Counted from the stretch's first letter, positions 1-8,334 are shown. The stretch: DNA of 29,588 nt from Nitrososphaerota archaeon (GCA_027314685.1 DAHVAI010000311.1:1-29588); one strand, 5' to 3'. Translations and numbers: made by a program. The notes: generated by a model from the sequence alone, not told the origin.

Positions 1-339
1 AACATGGTAGTAGACTCCAACACCACTTGCAAGCAGGATAACGACGATAATGACAATTGCTAGAATGTTCTTTCTTGTTAGTATGATTCTAGTAGAAGCA
101 GGCGCACTAGGAACGTACTTGGGCTCTTCCCTCTTACTTTCACCGTATTTCAAATATGATGCAATTTGAAGCACTACGCCAAGAACGAGTGCGTAAAATG
201 CATACACCGCAATGCTGTTTGCCTTTGAAGAATTGCCCGTGCTCAAGTAAACGGCAGAAATGATGAGCAGTATGATAAAGGCGAGTACAAATGGAGCTCC
301 CCAATTTTCTTGCAAATACTGCTTTGATCTATGCCACAA
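1..339 (-). CDS. membrane protein, 3' end cut by window
   Basis: An open reading frame runs from a TTG at 339 to the window edge (113 codons, no stop seen), so the C-terminus is missing. An in-frame stop lies three codons upstream of the TTG, so this is the first possible start. The protein begins with a short basic, aromatic head, followed by two hydrophobic helices (about residues 13-30 and 40-58), a charged loop (about 60-85) and a third helix (about 88-108). This looks like a small polytopic membrane protein. Its first helix (WGAPFVLAF) resembles conserved uncharacterised archaeal membrane proteins I have a vague memory of, but I cannot name a family. No function is proposed. A box A-like TTTTAATC lies about 33 bases upstream of the start. 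Confidence 0.6.
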   Translation of the reverse strand, partial: MWHRSKQYLQENWGAPFVLAFIILLIISAVYLSTGNSSKANSIAVYAFYALVLGVVLQIASYLKYGESKREEPKYVPSAPASTRIILTRKNILAIVIIVVILLASGVGVYYHV

Positions 340-367
340 TTTTAATGCTTAAACGTGTGCGATACGA

Positions 368-376
368 GATTAAAAC
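368..376 (-). promoter_or_regulatory. box A (TATA) for the truncated membrane gene
   Basis: GTTTTAATC on the minus strand is centred about 33 bases upstream of the TTG at 339. This predicts a transcription start near 346 and a leader of only a few bases. It is a pattern match to the archaeal TATA element only. Confidence 0.3.
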
Positions 377-560
377 AAGTCGCTTTGAAAGCCATTAAAC
401 AAAGATAGACTAGAGAAAACCGATAATGGCATTGTCGTGCACCTGCGGACTTTTGCTGATTATCAAAAACTCTGACTTCATACTTCTAATCTGACACGCG
501 TAGCTCTTTCTCAATTCGAAGATATCAACATCATATTTTCGCGCTTGGAACTTGTGCCGA

Positions 561-1460
561 TCAATCGAGCAAACCCGCGGACTCGTACTCCTTCAAGAGC
601 CGCTTTGCGACAACCTCTGGAGAATGATACTTTCTAACGTAGTCAATCCCTTGCTGACGCCTAGAGTTTCTAAATTTCTTGTCAGTTAGCAATCGTGGTA
701 TGTCACTCAACTTGAAAAAAAGATCTTCATTATTCTCCCATTCCAATCCCCAGCGAATGTCGGTCACCACCGCCTTTCCCATAGCAATTCCTTCTAGTGC
801 AGTGACGCCGTGGAAACCTGGGTCTACTCGATCAATTATGATGTCAGAGGTTGAGAAAATTCCCGGTATCTGACTATGAGCCACATTCGTAAACTCACTA
901 TACCTAAACGAATAGCCCTCACTCTCTATTTGCTTGATGTATTCTCTTATTCTGGATGTACCCATGGCCTGAATTTGAGTTGAACGTTGTGGAGAGTGAA
1001 TAATCACTGGGACTTTTTCAGTTTCAGTGTCCGAGGGCTTGAAAATTTCAATTTCAACCGGGTTGGGAAAAAGTCTCAGTTTTGTTTCAGCACAATCGCA
1101 TGGTTTCTTATCAAAGAAATAACCTCCACATGCCAAATCTGGGGTGCTAACTAGATGTAGTACCCCTTCCTTATGTGGCACCCAATTCCTAAAGTGCCTC
1201 AGGTCATCCCCGTGATAATGAAACACAACTTTGTTCGCCTTTACCCCAATCGGCAGTGGTTTCCAACGCCCATGGAAATGAACTATTCCTGCAGAAAGGA
1301 GTTTCAAATAAAGCAAATACTTGGAGATTTTATTGCCTTCAAAAAAAGAATTTGATTCCGTTGAGTACTGATAAGCGTCATATCCGAGTTTTCGAAGCTC
1401 TCTTGCAAGAATTGTAGGGATGCCAGCGGTGTTTCCTACGTGCACGATTTTTTTTTGCAT
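561..1460 (-). CDS. GT-B fold glycosyltransferase (group 1-like)
   Basis: This 299-residue protein is probably a cytosolic sugar transferase acting on cell-surface or lipid-linked glycans. The N-terminal half opens with KIVHVGNTAGIPTILARELR, the usual Rossmann start of GT-B enzymes. It carries HFHGRW (about residues 61-66) and a conserved YHGDDLRH segment (about 82-89). The C-terminal half has GFHGVTALEGIAMGKAVV (about 217-234), the nucleotide-sugar binding region of GT4-like enzymes, in which the E of ALEG is the expected ribose or phosphate contact. The length is short compared with typical GT4 proteins (350-400), so the acceptor domain is reduced. ATG at 1460 is the start, preceded by a weak GGCGGT. 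The neighbouring gene upstream is a secreted protein rich in glycosylation sequons, which suggests, without proving, a role in surface glycosylation. Donor and acceptor are unknown. Confidence 0.75.
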   Translation of the reverse strand: MQKKIVHVGNTAGIPTILARELRKLGYDAYQYSTESNSFFEGNKISKYLLYLKLLSAGIVHFHGRWKPLPIGVKANKVVFHYHGDDLRHFRNWVPHKEGVLHLVSTPDLACGGYFFDKKPCDCAETKLRLFPNPVEIEIFKPSDTETEKVPVIIHSPQRSTQIQAMGTSRIREYIKQIESEGYSFRYSEFTNVAHSQIPGIFSTSDIIIDRVDPGFHGVTALEGIAMGKAVVTDIRWGLEWENNEDLFFKLSDIPRLLTDKKFRNSRRQQGIDYVRKYHSPEVVAKRLLKEYESAGLLD

Positions 1461-1536
1461 CCGACCGCCTTGATCGATCCACGCATATCAGTCTTAGTTG
1501 CCCGATAAAGCCGATGAAACAGTTTAAGAGATTCAT

Positions 1537-3084
1537 CTATTCGTCAAGGAAAATAAAGCCAATCAGTGATGTATCCATCCTAGCATCAGCTGCGAATAAT
1601 ATAATGTGAAAGTGAGTATTATGAGATATCATTATCGGGTTCGATGACCCAAATTGCTCGGATACCGAGCTTAAATTTCCCCCTATTGATGTGGCGTTAG
1701 TCGACGTTGAGTTTGTCGTTGTTTCCATCACGCTACTGGTGTTTGAAAATTCTGTGCCGTTGTTGCCTGCGATTAACACGATTTCCCTTTGTGATTGGCC
1801 AAGAAGCGCGCCATACACTTCGTTTGTAGTGCCATCATACACCATTGAAGAAACAGCCCAGTTACCGCTTATGCCGAATTCAAAGATTGCTGGACCTACA
1901 GATCCGTCAGAATAGAATGGTTGAATTATAGCCGGGCCGGGGAAACTGTTTTCCGAGCCAAGCGTCATGCCAATGGTTCCTCCCACTAGTCCGTCAGCAA
2001 TTGAGTAGTAAGAGTCCGTCGATGATGGATATGCCCTGTAACTTGTGTTTCCAGATCCACCGCCGAAACTAGCCAAGCCGGATTCGTCTGGATATAGCGT
2101 CGTGAAAATAGCGTTCGGCATCCAAAGCTTTCCATAAATTAATTCCGTTGACCAGCTCCAAGGGAACACGTATGGGGTCGTGTATTCTCCGATAAAACCT
2201 GTATCATTTGAAACCCAAGTTGACAAATTGTTCGAGAATATTGGAGTTTGTGGAAATGTCCCCCCAGTGACTATCATTGTAGAGTTGAACATCGCAAGGA
2301 AAGTTGCATCTCCAGTGTTAGGGTCTTCTCCGATAATCGTGGCAACACCATTTACGAGCTTGTACACGATCCCAGTGTTTGGCCCTCCGTCGCCGCTTAT
2401 GAGTAGTGTGCCGTTGTATGTGTAGTACCCGATCGATTCAGGTTGAAATCCCGAGGACCAACTATGAACAAGCGTGTAACTATTCAAATTATTGGTTGAA
2501 TAGATTGCCCCCGCCGCCAGATCGTCGAGAAAAGATCCGTATCCGAAGTAAAGTGTGGAACCAACGACAAGCAGGTTTATCGGGCCATCTTCGTTTGGTG
2601 TTGTTATGACTATTGGAGTGCTTTGGGTTTTGGAAGTAAGATTGTACACTCCAATCGCGTAAGTAGTGTTTGTTGGATCGTAATCATAAACAACACAGTT
2701 GTCAAAAATATCAACAAACACCGACTGCTGAATGCCCTGAGTTATGGCAATATTAGAGATACCAGAACCAAGTATATTGAAGGTCCATCCGTTCATTCCA
2801 AAATTTACATCGTTACTAGGCAGATTAACCGTAGTTGTGTTCACAGTCGTTACTGTTTTCTTTGAACTGTGTGACGAGTTAGTAACAAGAGTGGCAGTAT
2901 CTGTAGAAGAAAGAAGTGTGGAATTCGAAGTTACGATGGACGATGTTGTATTCAAGCCGCCCTTGGATTTTGACAGGCCCAAATTCCCAGCCTGCGAACC
3001 ATGTAGAATCCATATTGCTCCAAAAAGCAGAAACAATACCGCTATCGAAACCAGTAAAACAGAAAGCCTTTGTCGCTTGAACAA
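1537..3084 (-). CDS. membrane-anchored extracellular protein, sequon-rich, propeller-like
   Basis: This 515-residue protein starts with a basic head and one hydrophobic helix (about residues 8-28), which would be an uncleaved anchor or signal peptide. A Ser/Thr-rich linker (about 40-88) follows, then a large beta-rich domain with repeated short strands ending in VVGSTLYFGYG, NGTLLISGDGG and KLWMPNAIF-like segments. These are reminiscent of beta-propeller blades, but the match is not strong enough to name a family. About 16 N-X-S/T sequons are visible, clustered in the linker and near residues 440-470, as expected for an archaeal surface glycoprotein. Translation starts at a TTG at 3084. An in-frame TAG lies five codons upstream, so no longer form exists. 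A symmetrical TATA-like element sits about 40 bases upstream. The nearest downstream gene on the same strand is the glycosyltransferase, 76 bases away. Function unknown. Confidence 0.65.
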   Translation of the reverse strand: MFKRQRLSVLLVSIAVLFLLFGAIWILHGSQAGNLGLSKSKGGLNTTSSIVTSNSTLLSSTDTATLVTNSSHSSKKTVTTVNTTTVNLPSNDVNFGMNGWTFNILGSGISNIAITQGIQQSVFVDIFDNCVVYDYDPTNTTYAIGVYNLTSKTQSTPIVITTPNEDGPINLLVVGSTLYFGYGSFLDDLAAGAIYSTNNLNSYTLVHSWSSGFQPESIGYYTYNGTLLISGDGGPNTGIVYKLVNGVATIIGEDPNTGDATFLAMFNSTMIVTGGTFPQTPIFSNNLSTWVSNDTGFIGEYTTPYVFPWSWSTELIYGKLWMPNAIFTTLYPDESGLASFGGGSGNTSYRAYPSSTDSYYSIADGLVGGTIGMTLGSENSFPGPAIIQPFYSDGSVGPAIFEFGISGNWAVSSMVYDGTTNEVYGALLGQSQREIVLIAGNNGTEFSNTSSVMETTTNSTSTNATSIGGNLSSVSEQFGSSNPIMISHNTHFHIILFAADARMDTSLIGFIFLDE

Positions 3085-3117
3085 TTGCTTGAGATTCTAG
3101 ATGCGTATGCTAAAGTT

Positions 3118-3130
3118 GAATTATAAATTC
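3118..3130 (-). promoter_or_regulatory. box A for the surface protein gene
   Basis: The near-palindromic GAATTTATAATTC on the minus strand is centred 40 bases upstream of the TTG at 3084. It predicts a leader of about 14 bases. It matches the archaeal TATA consensus well, but the start site is not known. Confidence 0.4.
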
Positions 3131-3258
3131 ATCGTCTAAAACTAGTTATCCCAAGGTAGAAGCAAGTCGTGTAAATGCGCGCGAATCAAGTGTCTAATAA
3201 AGCCTGAATTTGCAGCCGTTTCCATTTAAAAAACTCTTGTGCCATGATTGTACATCTA

Positions 3259-3268
3259 CTAAAAATAC
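3259..3268 (+). promoter_or_regulatory. box A for the polyphosphate kinase gene
   Basis: CTAAAAATAC is centred about 29 bases before the TTG at 3292 and about 25 bases before an out-of-frame ATG at 3288. It therefore predicts an almost leaderless transcript. Confidence 0.4.
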
Positions 3269-3291
3269 CCCTGAAAACTGTACCCCTATGA

Positions 3292-4122
3292 TTGAGTCGT
3301 TTGGAGATTAAGAGGTTTCACGTACACCCAGGCGAGCAAATTCATCTCTTTGAATGGGATCCCGACGACACTTCAAGTTATGACGGAACCAAGAAAGACG
3401 CGCTAAATGAGTTAGTGGAACTAAAGAAGAAGCTTGAAGAGCTACAGGAGAAACTCTATGCTGAGCAGAAACACAAAGTTCTGATCGTTCTACAAGCAAT
3501 GGATACAGGCGGAAAGGATAGTACAATCCGTCTTGTGTTCGAAGGAATCAATCCTCAAGGTGTGAAGGTAGTTGGGTTCAAAGCTCCAACGCCTGAAGAA
3601 AAATCGCATGATTTTCTCTGGCGAATACACGCCAGGTCACCTCGAAATGGGCAAATTGTGATATTCAACCGCAGTCACTACGAAGGTGTTCTGATTGAGA
3701 GGGTCCATTCGATGGTGCCGGAAAACGTCTGGAGGAAGCGGTATGACCAAATCAATGAGTTCGAGAAAATCTTATCGGAAGAAGGCACTCTCATACTAAA
3801 ATTCTACCTCCACATAAGCAAGGAGGAGCAGAAGAAAAGGCTCGAAGATCGTCTTAATGATCCTACAAAGGAGTGGAAGTTTAGCGTAAACGATTTGCCA
3901 GAGCGGCAGTTTTGGAAGGAGTACATAATGGCATACGAAGATGCACTGACCAAGACAAGCTCTGAAAAAGCGCCGTGGTACATTGTCCCTGCAAACCACA
4001 AATGGTTTCGCGACTACATCGTTGCCTCAGCGATCGTAAACCATTTGGAAAAACTAGACATGAAGTACCCTATGATAGACAAACCTACGAGGGACCATGC
4101 TAGAAAGCATCTAGAAAGCTGA
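3292..4122 (+). CDS. ppk2: polyphosphate kinase 2 family (PPK2) nucleotide phosphotransferase
   Basis: This cytosolic enzyme transfers phosphate between polyphosphate and nucleoside mono- or diphosphates. The 276-residue length is typical of single-domain PPK2. Family features seen in order are: an N-terminal DPDDT segment (about residues 23-27), a Lys/Glu-rich helix, the Walker A-type loop MDTGGKDS (70-77) with K75 as phosphate-binding lysine, the FKAP motif (96-99), HDFLWRIH (106-113), the Walker B/lid region FNRSHYEGV (125-133), LKFYLHISKEEQ with KRLEDR, and WKFS followed by the APWYIVPANHKW block near the C-terminus. The short N-terminus and single domain suggest a class acting on AMP or ADP, but the class cannot be fixed from motifs alone. 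The start is TTG at 3292; TTG at 3301 is an alternative. The gene stands alone, divergent from the surface protein gene and convergent with the MoxR operon (47-base gap). Confidence 0.92.
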   Translation: MSRLEIKRFHVHPGEQIHLFEWDPDDTSSYDGTKKDALNELVELKKKLEELQEKLYAEQKHKVLIVLQAMDTGGKDSTIRLVFEGINPQGVKVVGFKAPTPEEKSHDFLWRIHARSPRNGQIVIFNRSHYEGVLIERVHSMVPENVWRKRYDQINEFEKILSEEGTLILKFYLHISKEEQKKRLEDRLNDPTKEWKFSVNDLPERQFWKEYIMAYEDALTKTSSEKAPWYIVPANHKWFRDYIVASAIVNHLEKLDMKYPMIDKPTRDHARKHLES

Positions 4123-4169
4123 TAGAGATGGAATTTACTCAGCAGCAACTCATAGTATCGAGTGCCTTT

Positions 4170-4724
4170 CTAAATTCTTCTATCAATCGATAATAGGAAC
4201 CGTATTATTGCATACACAGAGACAAAGATTCCAACTGTCCCCAGTCCCAAAGCAAGCGCAGCTTCCAGCAATGTGAATTGTGGGTTAACCGAATAGAAAT
4301 ACAAGAAAAGATACGTAAGAAGGAATGCAGGGAACATGGTGTAGGCGTATGACTTTAGTCTGTTAGTAATCACCGATACCTCAACGCCGGTGCCATCCAC
4401 CTTTCTTAATAGAAATGAAAAATCAAGAGCTGCTACTAGACTAAGCACTTCAAGCGACAGCGAGAATATGTTTAGCGGAAATGTCAGCAAAGTGAGAAGC
4501 AACGTTACTAGAAAGAAGAATGCCCTGTCAGCGGAGATGACCAAATCTATTGCGGCAAGTGTTCCCAGTGCGTCCAATACAAACAAGACAGCAAATAAAG
4601 GCCATCGGCCGAGCTCAATCGTAGTTCCAAGGCAAAGCAACGAACAGAGGGAAAACGAGAATAGGTTGAACCTTCCAGGCGGTCTATGAGGCCGACCTTT
4701 GATCAAATCTTGAATGGACGCCAC
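4170..4724 (-). CDS. polytopic membrane protein, last gene of MoxR operon
   Basis: This 184-residue protein has about six hydrophobic segments (roughly residues 19-35, 41-62, 68-88, 90-106, 126-145 and 155-178). A short basic N-terminus contains RPHRPPGR, and the C-terminus ends in DRRI. No catalytic motif is visible and I do not recognise the family. The start is GTG at 4724, ten bases after the DUF58 gene stop, with AGGTAGGTTAG just upstream as a possible ribosome-binding site. Its position as the last gene in a compact operon suggests a membrane partner of the MoxR/DUF58 system, perhaps corresponding to the extra integral membrane proteins found in such operons. That role is inferred from context only. 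Confidence 0.6.
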   Translation of the reverse strand: MASIQDLIKGRPHRPPGRFNLFSFSLCSLLCLGTTIELGRWPLFAVLFVLDALGTLAAIDLVISADRAFFFLVTLLLTLLTFPLNIFSLSLEVLSLVAALDFSFLLRKVDGTGVEVSVITNRLKSYAYTMFPAFLLTYLFLYFYSVNPQFTLLEAALALGLGTVGIFVSVYAIIRFLLSIDRRI

Positions 4725-4734
4725 TTGCTCTAAC

Positions 4735-6123
4735 CTACCTGCGAGAGAGCTGCGCGATGCGTTTTGAAACTCCCTTTTTTTGGGTTGCGACTATCTGCTC
4801 CAGTGGTTCGCGAACATGCCAATCAAGCACAACTGCTCTTGCTGCCTCAAGCTGTCTTATTGTAGCCTTTCTTTCCAATTCAGCGATCTTCAAGCCCAGT
4901 CTACCCTCTCTTGATTTCTCTAGCTTCAATTTCTGATTCTCTCCAAGTGGAAAGTCAAGCGGGTTCGGAGAAACGACCATTAGATCAAAAGTACCAGAGC
5001 TTCTCACAAGGTCAAGCGCCATCTCCCTGTTGTCGTAATCCATGAGCGGAGAAATGAGCACAATTTGCGAAACTCTTGGGAAATAGTACCTTACGGTGTA
5101 GTCTGCACTCACGCCCAGCGGCACTCTTCCTGGATTAAACTTTGTCAATGTAACCGCGATACTGTCAAATTGCCTTCTCCCGTAGGATGGGGCTATTCTC
5201 TCGGAAATTTCCCCGATTGCCAACAGTCCCACTCTGTTCTTGTCTCGAAGCAGTCTTTCAGCAATTGACATTGTAGCTTTTACAGAGTACGATGTGATTG
5301 AGCTAGTTCTGTCCTTAGGATCACCAATGTCGCCCCGGCCGTCCAGAACTATCAGTACTTCTGCAACCTGCTCCGATGTAAACTCGTTAGAGAGTAACTT
5401 GTCTTCATCTGCCATCCTGGCCGACGCCCGCCAGTTTACCCTCTTCGTGCTCTCGCCGGGCAGAAGCTGTCTTGTGGCAAAATAGTCCATTCCTGCTCCT
5501 ATTCGCCTTGCCAATATCTCGCCGGGTCTTGGTCTTGTCGACCTTGGGCCGATTGTAAACTCGCTCAGTTTTCCTGCCGTCCCAGGAAAGACAGCTATTG
5601 TAGAGGTTAGATTCCGCCTTGCCCGAGATTCCATCAGTCCAGCAGAGTCTTCGGCCACTAGCAAGACCGGACCCATCGTATACTCTCCAAAGTATGTCCC
5701 GCTTACTTCGTAGAGAAGATTTCTCGTCTTTCCTGCCCGGAGCGACAAGCTGAAACTGCTGCGAGTGTTGCTTCCGCAGAGCTCGGGAGAAAGCTGATCA
5801 CTGATCTGCAAGAAATCAATATCAGTTGTGCCAGAGTTCTTTACTGTCAATCGAACTCTCGATGTTTCACCTTCGTTGATCTGCACTCTCTCCAGAGTCC
5901 TTGTTACTTCGACTTTCGATAAATCGGGTCGCTTTAGCTGCAAGACCGTAAACCCGATTAGAGCGATAATCGGAACGGAAACAAAAATGATAGGTTCTGA
6001 GATGAATATTCCTGCCAGAACCGAAACAAGGGCCAATAGGATTAGAAACATGAACCTTGTTTCGAATCTTACTTCCGAATCTTCTTGAAGCTCTCTGGGC
6101 AAAGGCATAAGGAGCTGCCTCAA
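4735..6123 (-). CDS. DUF58 domain membrane-anchored protein
   Basis: DUF58 proteins are regular partners of MoxR AAA+ ATPases. This 462-residue protein has two N-terminal membrane helices (about residues 24-42 and 44-62) and a beta-rich domain with NEGE and a VKNSG segment (about 83-150). The DUF58 signature follows, with MDYFATRQLLPGES and then KRVNWRASARM (about 212-237). A von Willebrand A-like domain comes next (from about 256). Its metal site, normally DxSxS, reads DGRGD (261-265), so the two serines are absent and metal binding is doubtful. The start is either TTG at 6123, overlapping the moxR stop by four bases (TTGA), or ATG at 6108, which has GAGG nine bases upstream. The second has better ribosome-binding support. 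It is translated as part of the five-gene operon. Confidence 0.85.
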   Translation of the reverse strand: MRQLLMPLPRELQEDSEVRFETRFMFLILLALVSVLAGIFISEPIIFVSVPIIALIGFTVLQLKRPDLSKVEVTRTLERVQINEGETSRVRLTVKNSGTTDIDFLQISDQLSPELCGSNTRSSFSLSLRAGKTRNLLYEVSGTYFGEYTMGPVLLVAEDSAGLMESRARRNLTSTIAVFPGTAGKLSEFTIGPRSTRPRPGEILARRIGAGMDYFATRQLLPGESTKRVNWRASARMADEDKLLSNEFTSEQVAEVLIVLDGRGDIGDPKDRTSSITSYSVKATMSIAERLLRDKNRVGLLAIGEISERIAPSYGRRQFDSIAVTLTKFNPGRVPLGVSADYTVRYYFPRVSQIVLISPLMDYDNREMALDLVRSSGTFDLMVVSPNPLDFPLGENQKLKLEKSREGRLGLKIAELERKATIRQLEAARAVVLDWHVREPLEQIVATQKKGVSKRIAQLSRR

Positions 6124-7076
6124 TCCACTTTAGGAACTTCGATTTTACCGAGCAGACCTAAAACTATTGATTCCGGTTTTGTTCCTCTGATCCATTGGTC
6201 CGCAGTTAAAATTATCCTGTGCGAAAGCGCAGGTACGGCAATTGCCTTGATGTCATCGGGCAAAACATAATTTCTGCCATGGAGCCAAGCTCTTGCCTTT
6301 GAAAGTTTCAACATCGCAAGAGAACCTCTGGGACTCGCGCCGACCTCGACCCCAGAATAGTTCCGCGTTTCTCGTACAATCTTTACAATGTAGCGCTCAA
6401 GTTCTTGATCTACGTGTATCTTTTCTACTAGTTTCTGCATTGATACGATATCCTCCTTGGACACAATCTGCTCTATCTTCACTTCATCGCTTTCCCTCTT
6501 TGTCCTGCGATCAAGAATCTCGGCTTCCTCCTCTTGGGACGGATATCCTATCGCAAGTTTCATGATGAACCTGTCAAGCTGAGCTTCAGGCAGAGGGTAC
6601 GTTCCTTCATACTCTATTGGGTTTTGCGTCGCAAATACTATGAATGGAGCGTCAAGACTCAGAGTAGAATTTTCAATCGTCACCTGTCTTTCCTGCATAG
6701 CTTCAAGAAGTGCCGACTGGGTTCTAGGTGAGGCCCGATTTATCTCGTCTGCCAAGAGCACGTTGCAAAATATTGGACCCCGCCTAAGCTCAAATGAAGA
6801 GGTGCTTCTATTCAGTACATAACTGCCGGTAATGTCCGCAGGAAGTAGATCTGAGGTAAACTGGACCCTCTTGAATTCGCAGCCCAAGCTCTGAGCGAAT
6901 GATTTTGCAGTAAGCGTCTTTGCAAGACCTGGATAGTCCTCAAATAATATGTGTCCATCGCACAACACTGCAAGCAGAATCTTCTCTAGTGTATCCCTTT
7001 TTCCGACAATGGCCTTTCCAACCTCGTCCAGTACTGCGCTTGCCTTTTTCTGCAGCTCTGAATCCGCAACCTGCAT
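6120..7076 (-). CDS. moxR: MoxR family AAA+ ATPase
   Basis: This is an ATP-driven chaperone-like ATPase, thought in this family to activate or assemble partner proteins, often metal-dependent or membrane complexes. Visible features are: EDYPGLAKT (about residues 46-54), a Walker A with the GLAKT variant common in MoxR; LADEINRASPRTQSALLEAM (about 108-127), the Walker B with the MoxR insert; FVIFATQNP, sensor 1; an arginine-rich region after LPEAQLDRF; and GASPRGSLAMLK, sensor 2. A C-terminal lid helix ends the protein. About 318 residues matches the family. I chose the ATG at 7076 because GGTGGT lies about five bases upstream. A GTG at 7085 would add three residues and overlap the upstream gene by seven bases. 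Flanking DUF58 and DUF4129-like genes make this a classical MoxR operon. Confidence 0.92.
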   Translation of the reverse strand: MQVADSELQKKASAVLDEVGKAIVGKRDTLEKILLAVLCDGHILFEDYPGLAKTLTAKSFAQSLGCEFKRVQFTSDLLPADITGSYVLNRSTSSFELRRGPIFCNVLLADEINRASPRTQSALLEAMQERQVTIENSTLSLDAPFIVFATQNPIEYEGTYPLPEAQLDRFIMKLAIGYPSQEEEAEILDRRTKRESDEVKIEQIVSKEDIVSMQKLVEKIHVDQELERYIVKIVRETRNYSGVEVGASPRGSLAMLKLSKARAWLHGRNYVLPDDIKAIAVPALSHRIILTADQWIRGTKPESIVLGLLGKIEVPKVD

Positions 7077-7078
7077 TG

Positions 7079-7609
7079 TTACCACCTTGCCTGCAATTTG
7101 GAGACGACGTGTTCCAAGCTTTGCATGTAATCCAAGTTTGACGATGGGTTGGAATTTACTTTGTTCTGTCCCGGCGGATGGAGAACGAAATCGAGCTCTT
7201 TTGGATCTTGAGCAAGCGCCTGGGCATCAACCTTCCGGGATGAGACAGGAGTCTCCTCGATTATCATTTTCAAGACGCTAGAGATTTCAACCCTGCAAAG
7301 ATGTCTTGTGTAGCTCTCCCGTTTGGTTCCAGATTTTATGAAGGATGATATCACCTCAGCTCTGTTCCTGTCCGGATAAACGTAGTTTCTTAAGGGGGTA
7401 CGGACGTTTGTCAACCCCTCTTCTAGATTGACATTTGAAATCGCCCAGTAAAGAATCCCCAATCCTTCCAAAGCAATCAATAGATAGAAGACAAGGATCG
7501 ACACATTTGAAATTCCAGTTGCGACAATCAACAACCCCAGAAAAAGTGGCAATGTTAGAACGACGCTCTTGATGACTAGTTTTGAAGTGTTTGATACCAA
7601 TTTGATCAA
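7079..7609 (-). CDS. two-helix membrane protein of MoxR operon
   Basis: This 176-residue protein has two N-terminal membrane helices (about residues 11-30 and 35-57). A cytoplasmic tail of about 115 residues follows, with charged segments, a PPGQN stretch near 147 and a predicted amphipathic C-terminal helix. I see no motif allowing a family call. The start is TTG at 7609, which forms a TTGA overlap with the stop codon of the upstream DUF4129-like gene. It has no clear ribosome-binding site, so translation is probably coupled. It lies between the DUF4129-like gene and moxR, the place where small membrane partners occur in other MoxR operons. Its tail could be a contact for the ATPase, but this is inference only. 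Confidence 0.6.
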   Translation of the reverse strand: MIKLVSNTSKLVIKSVVLTLPLFLGLLIVATGISNVSILVFYLLIALEGLGILYWAISNVNLEEGLTNVRTPLRNYVYPDRNRAEVISSFIKSGTKRESYTRHLCRVEISSVLKMIIEETPVSSRKVDAQALAQDPKELDFVLHPPGQNKVNSNPSSNLDYMQSLEHVVSKLQARW

Positions 7610-8334
7610 CTTGTTGAAACTATATCTTTAGACAAAAGTTCCCTGCTGAGAGTCGTGAGGCTCTCGATTGCATCTTCGGCATTCTCTTTCGTAATCTCGT
7701 TCTCGCTGTATCTTGCGATCTCGAACAACGAAGTGACTTTTGAAAAGCTTGGAGAATCAAATTCTAGCTTCCGCGATACGATCTCCTTGAATTCGCTAGG
7801 CGTAAGTGTTTTGCTTTGTAGTGTTGATCTCACTTCAAGGACTCTAACAATAGACTTGTAGCATTTGAGAACCGTGTCTCTGTAATCTGACCCCAGGGCA
7901 AGTTTTCGAGCTGCATCATCCAAAATCTCTGCAACCTTTTGCCTATCTTCCTCCAGTATGTCAATGTCGCTTATCGGCTTGATACGCAGTCGACCAGAAA
8001 TCACTCTGAATGTCTGAAGGCAGATGTAGAGAACAACGACTCCTGCTATAATAATCAGTAGATCCGAATATGTCAGCATAGGTATCCTTGGCAATGAAAA
8101 GTTGAGGAACAGTGGTCGCGCAGTGGCGTTTAACAGGTGTTGAGTGGCAGCTGCCGAAGTAGCGTTTTGAAATGTTCCTTTTCCCACGTGCGGAGCTAAT
8201 TGGAAGTTTGTTATCTGTGGCAGTAGTTTCCGACTAGCGTAGTACGCAACAGCAACAAGAATCGGAAACACGATCAACGCCAAGGCGACTGTAGCAAATT
8301 GTCCCTCCTTGGGATTAGCTCGCGAACTATTCAT
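7606..8334 (-). CDS. DUF4129-like membrane protein, first gene of MoxR operon
   Basis: The 242-residue protein has two membrane helices (about residues 14-33 and 89-110) separated by an extracytoplasmic loop. Its cytoplasmic C-terminal domain (about 140-240) contains the KCYKSIVRVLEVRS helix, TLTPSEFKEIVSRKL, and FEIARYSENEIT. These match the pattern of DUF4129: a helical domain with a T-P-x-E-F/Y motif and a conserved aromatic arginine-tyrosine segment. DUF4129 proteins are commonly encoded with MoxR and DUF58, which supports the call. The start is ATG at 8334, the first gene of the operon, and the gene overlaps the next gene by four bases. A possible box A lies near 8371-8378. The gene is divergent from the MarR/ABC operon, with 168 bases between them. 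Confidence 0.7.
   Translation of the reverse strand: MNSSRANPKEGQFATVALALIVFPILVAVAYYASRKLLPQITNFQLAPHVGKGTFQNATSAAATQHLLNATARPLFLNFSLPRIPMLTYSDLLIIIAGVVVLYICLQTFRVISGRLRIKPISDIDILEEDRQKVAEILDDAARKLALGSDYRDTVLKCYKSIVRVLEVRSTLQSKTLTPSEFKEIVSRKLEFDSPSFSKVTSLFEIARYSENEITKENAEDAIESLTTLSRELLSKDIVSTS

Noticed and set aside
422..500. short frame of about 22 codons between the truncated membrane gene and the glycosyltransferase
   Set aside because: Starting at the ATG near 425, it is too short, with no ribosome-binding site or box A, and the peptide has no recognisable feature.
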